Source: RGIG3009 sp045590415
GTDB lineage: Bacteria > Bacillota > Clostridia > Oscillospirales > Acutalibacteraceae
Direction: 5' to 3'
NCBI GenBank assembly: GCA_045590415.1
Contig: JAZNRA010000081.1
Location: forward strand, 1-30,895
DNA length: 30,895 bases
This document shows positions 30,706 through 30,895 of the stretch, one piece after another. Position 1 is the stretch's first letter. Each line of letters opens with the position of its first letter. Below the pieces are notes generated by a model that worked only from the letters and a program-made list of their open reading frames with translations, had not been told where the DNA came from and searched no databases. The position numbers were made by a program, and so were the translations under genes.

Positions 30706-30755
30706 AGATTACCATAAACTGGAAAATATTTCAAGTACTTGGAAATTATTTTCCA
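30706..30755 (-). promoter_or_regulatory. spo0A promoter with a long palindrome
   Basis: Minus-strand TTGAAA (30734-30729), 17-bp spacer, TAATCT (30711-30706). An imperfect 36-bp inverted repeat centred near 30737 (30720-30755) covers the -35: one arm TGGAAAATATTTCAAGT, the other (reversed) TGGAAAATAATTTCCAAGT, with two single-base indels. A good operator candidate; no classical 0A box (TGTCGAA) is seen. Confidence 0.6.
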
Positions 30756-30759
30756 ATTT

Positions 30760-30895
30760 TGTGCAAAAGAATAAAAAAAGAAAGGGATTTAGAAAAGGAA
30801 AACGTAATTATCCATAAAACCGGGGCGCGAGATTTGTCGGGCTGTGTCGGTTCTGCATATATCAGCAATTATCTCGAAAAAGCAAAGAGCAGGCG
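30760..30895. other. Upstream region, nothing assigned
   Basis: Short open frames run to the window edge on both strands (one of about 38 codons on the minus strand), but none shows a recognisable protein sequence. Confidence 0.3.

Overview
The window looks like a chromosome segment of a spore-lineage Clostridia (Firmicutes, probably Oscillospirales or a relative; the rank is inference). The evidence is a spo0A homologue, a T-box in front of thrS, a cobalamin riboswitch, AGGAGG-type ribosome binding sites, sigma-A type promoters with 17-bp spacers, and a filamentous prophage that lacks an outer-membrane secretin gene.

Layout. 1-1926 (minus): thrS, cut by the window edge, with its T-box leader and promoter. 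1945-3246 (plus): cobalamin riboswitch, a membrane-anchored DUF4430 protein and an ECF S component, probably a corrinoid uptake pair. 3245-8591 (plus): lipoprotein, OmpR-type regulator and histidine kinase, then a YqhQ-like DUF1385 protein and prmC. 8593-11212 (plus): polar amino acid ABC importer with ARG-box-like sites at its promoter. 11216-13880 (minus): NitT/TauT-type ABC importer with a leader that can hide the ribosome binding site of its first gene. 13942-14883 (minus): SPFH protein. 14990-15367 (plus): small ORF and initiator tRNA. 15368-18790: a patchy region downstream of the tRNA with a nonsense-broken four-helix-bundle gene, a cytidine deaminase, a PfkB kinase, and the collapsed remains of a divergent AraC/YhcH pair. 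18851-23245 (plus): GH20 hexosaminidase, an M28-like metallopeptidase and a GNAT protein.

23303-28322 is the most interesting part: a compact integrated filamentous phage (inovirus) with a repeat-to-repeat unit of 4,999 bp. It encodes a repressor, a possible ssDNA-binding protein, two tandem 55-residue major coat proteins, a signal-peptide adsorption-type protein, five tiny membrane proteins, a Zot/pI-type assembly ATPase, and a pMV158-like rolling-circle Rep. Directly behind rep is a hairpin whose loop is TACTACGAC, followed by three TGATCAA repeats. This is a plasmid-type origin and explains how the phage replicates. The prophage is bounded by 21-bp direct repeats. Removing it restores a 32-bp nearly perfect palindrome, a dif-like site, about 0.5 kb upstream of a tyrosine recombinase gene of XerC/D type. 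One more copy of a half-site lies inside the promoter of that recombinase gene. The simplest reading is a single-recombinase Xer/dif system that the phage has hijacked and that may regulate itself.

The window ends with spo0A (minus), whose promoter carries a long imperfect palindrome and whose receiver domain has one changed acidic-pocket residue.
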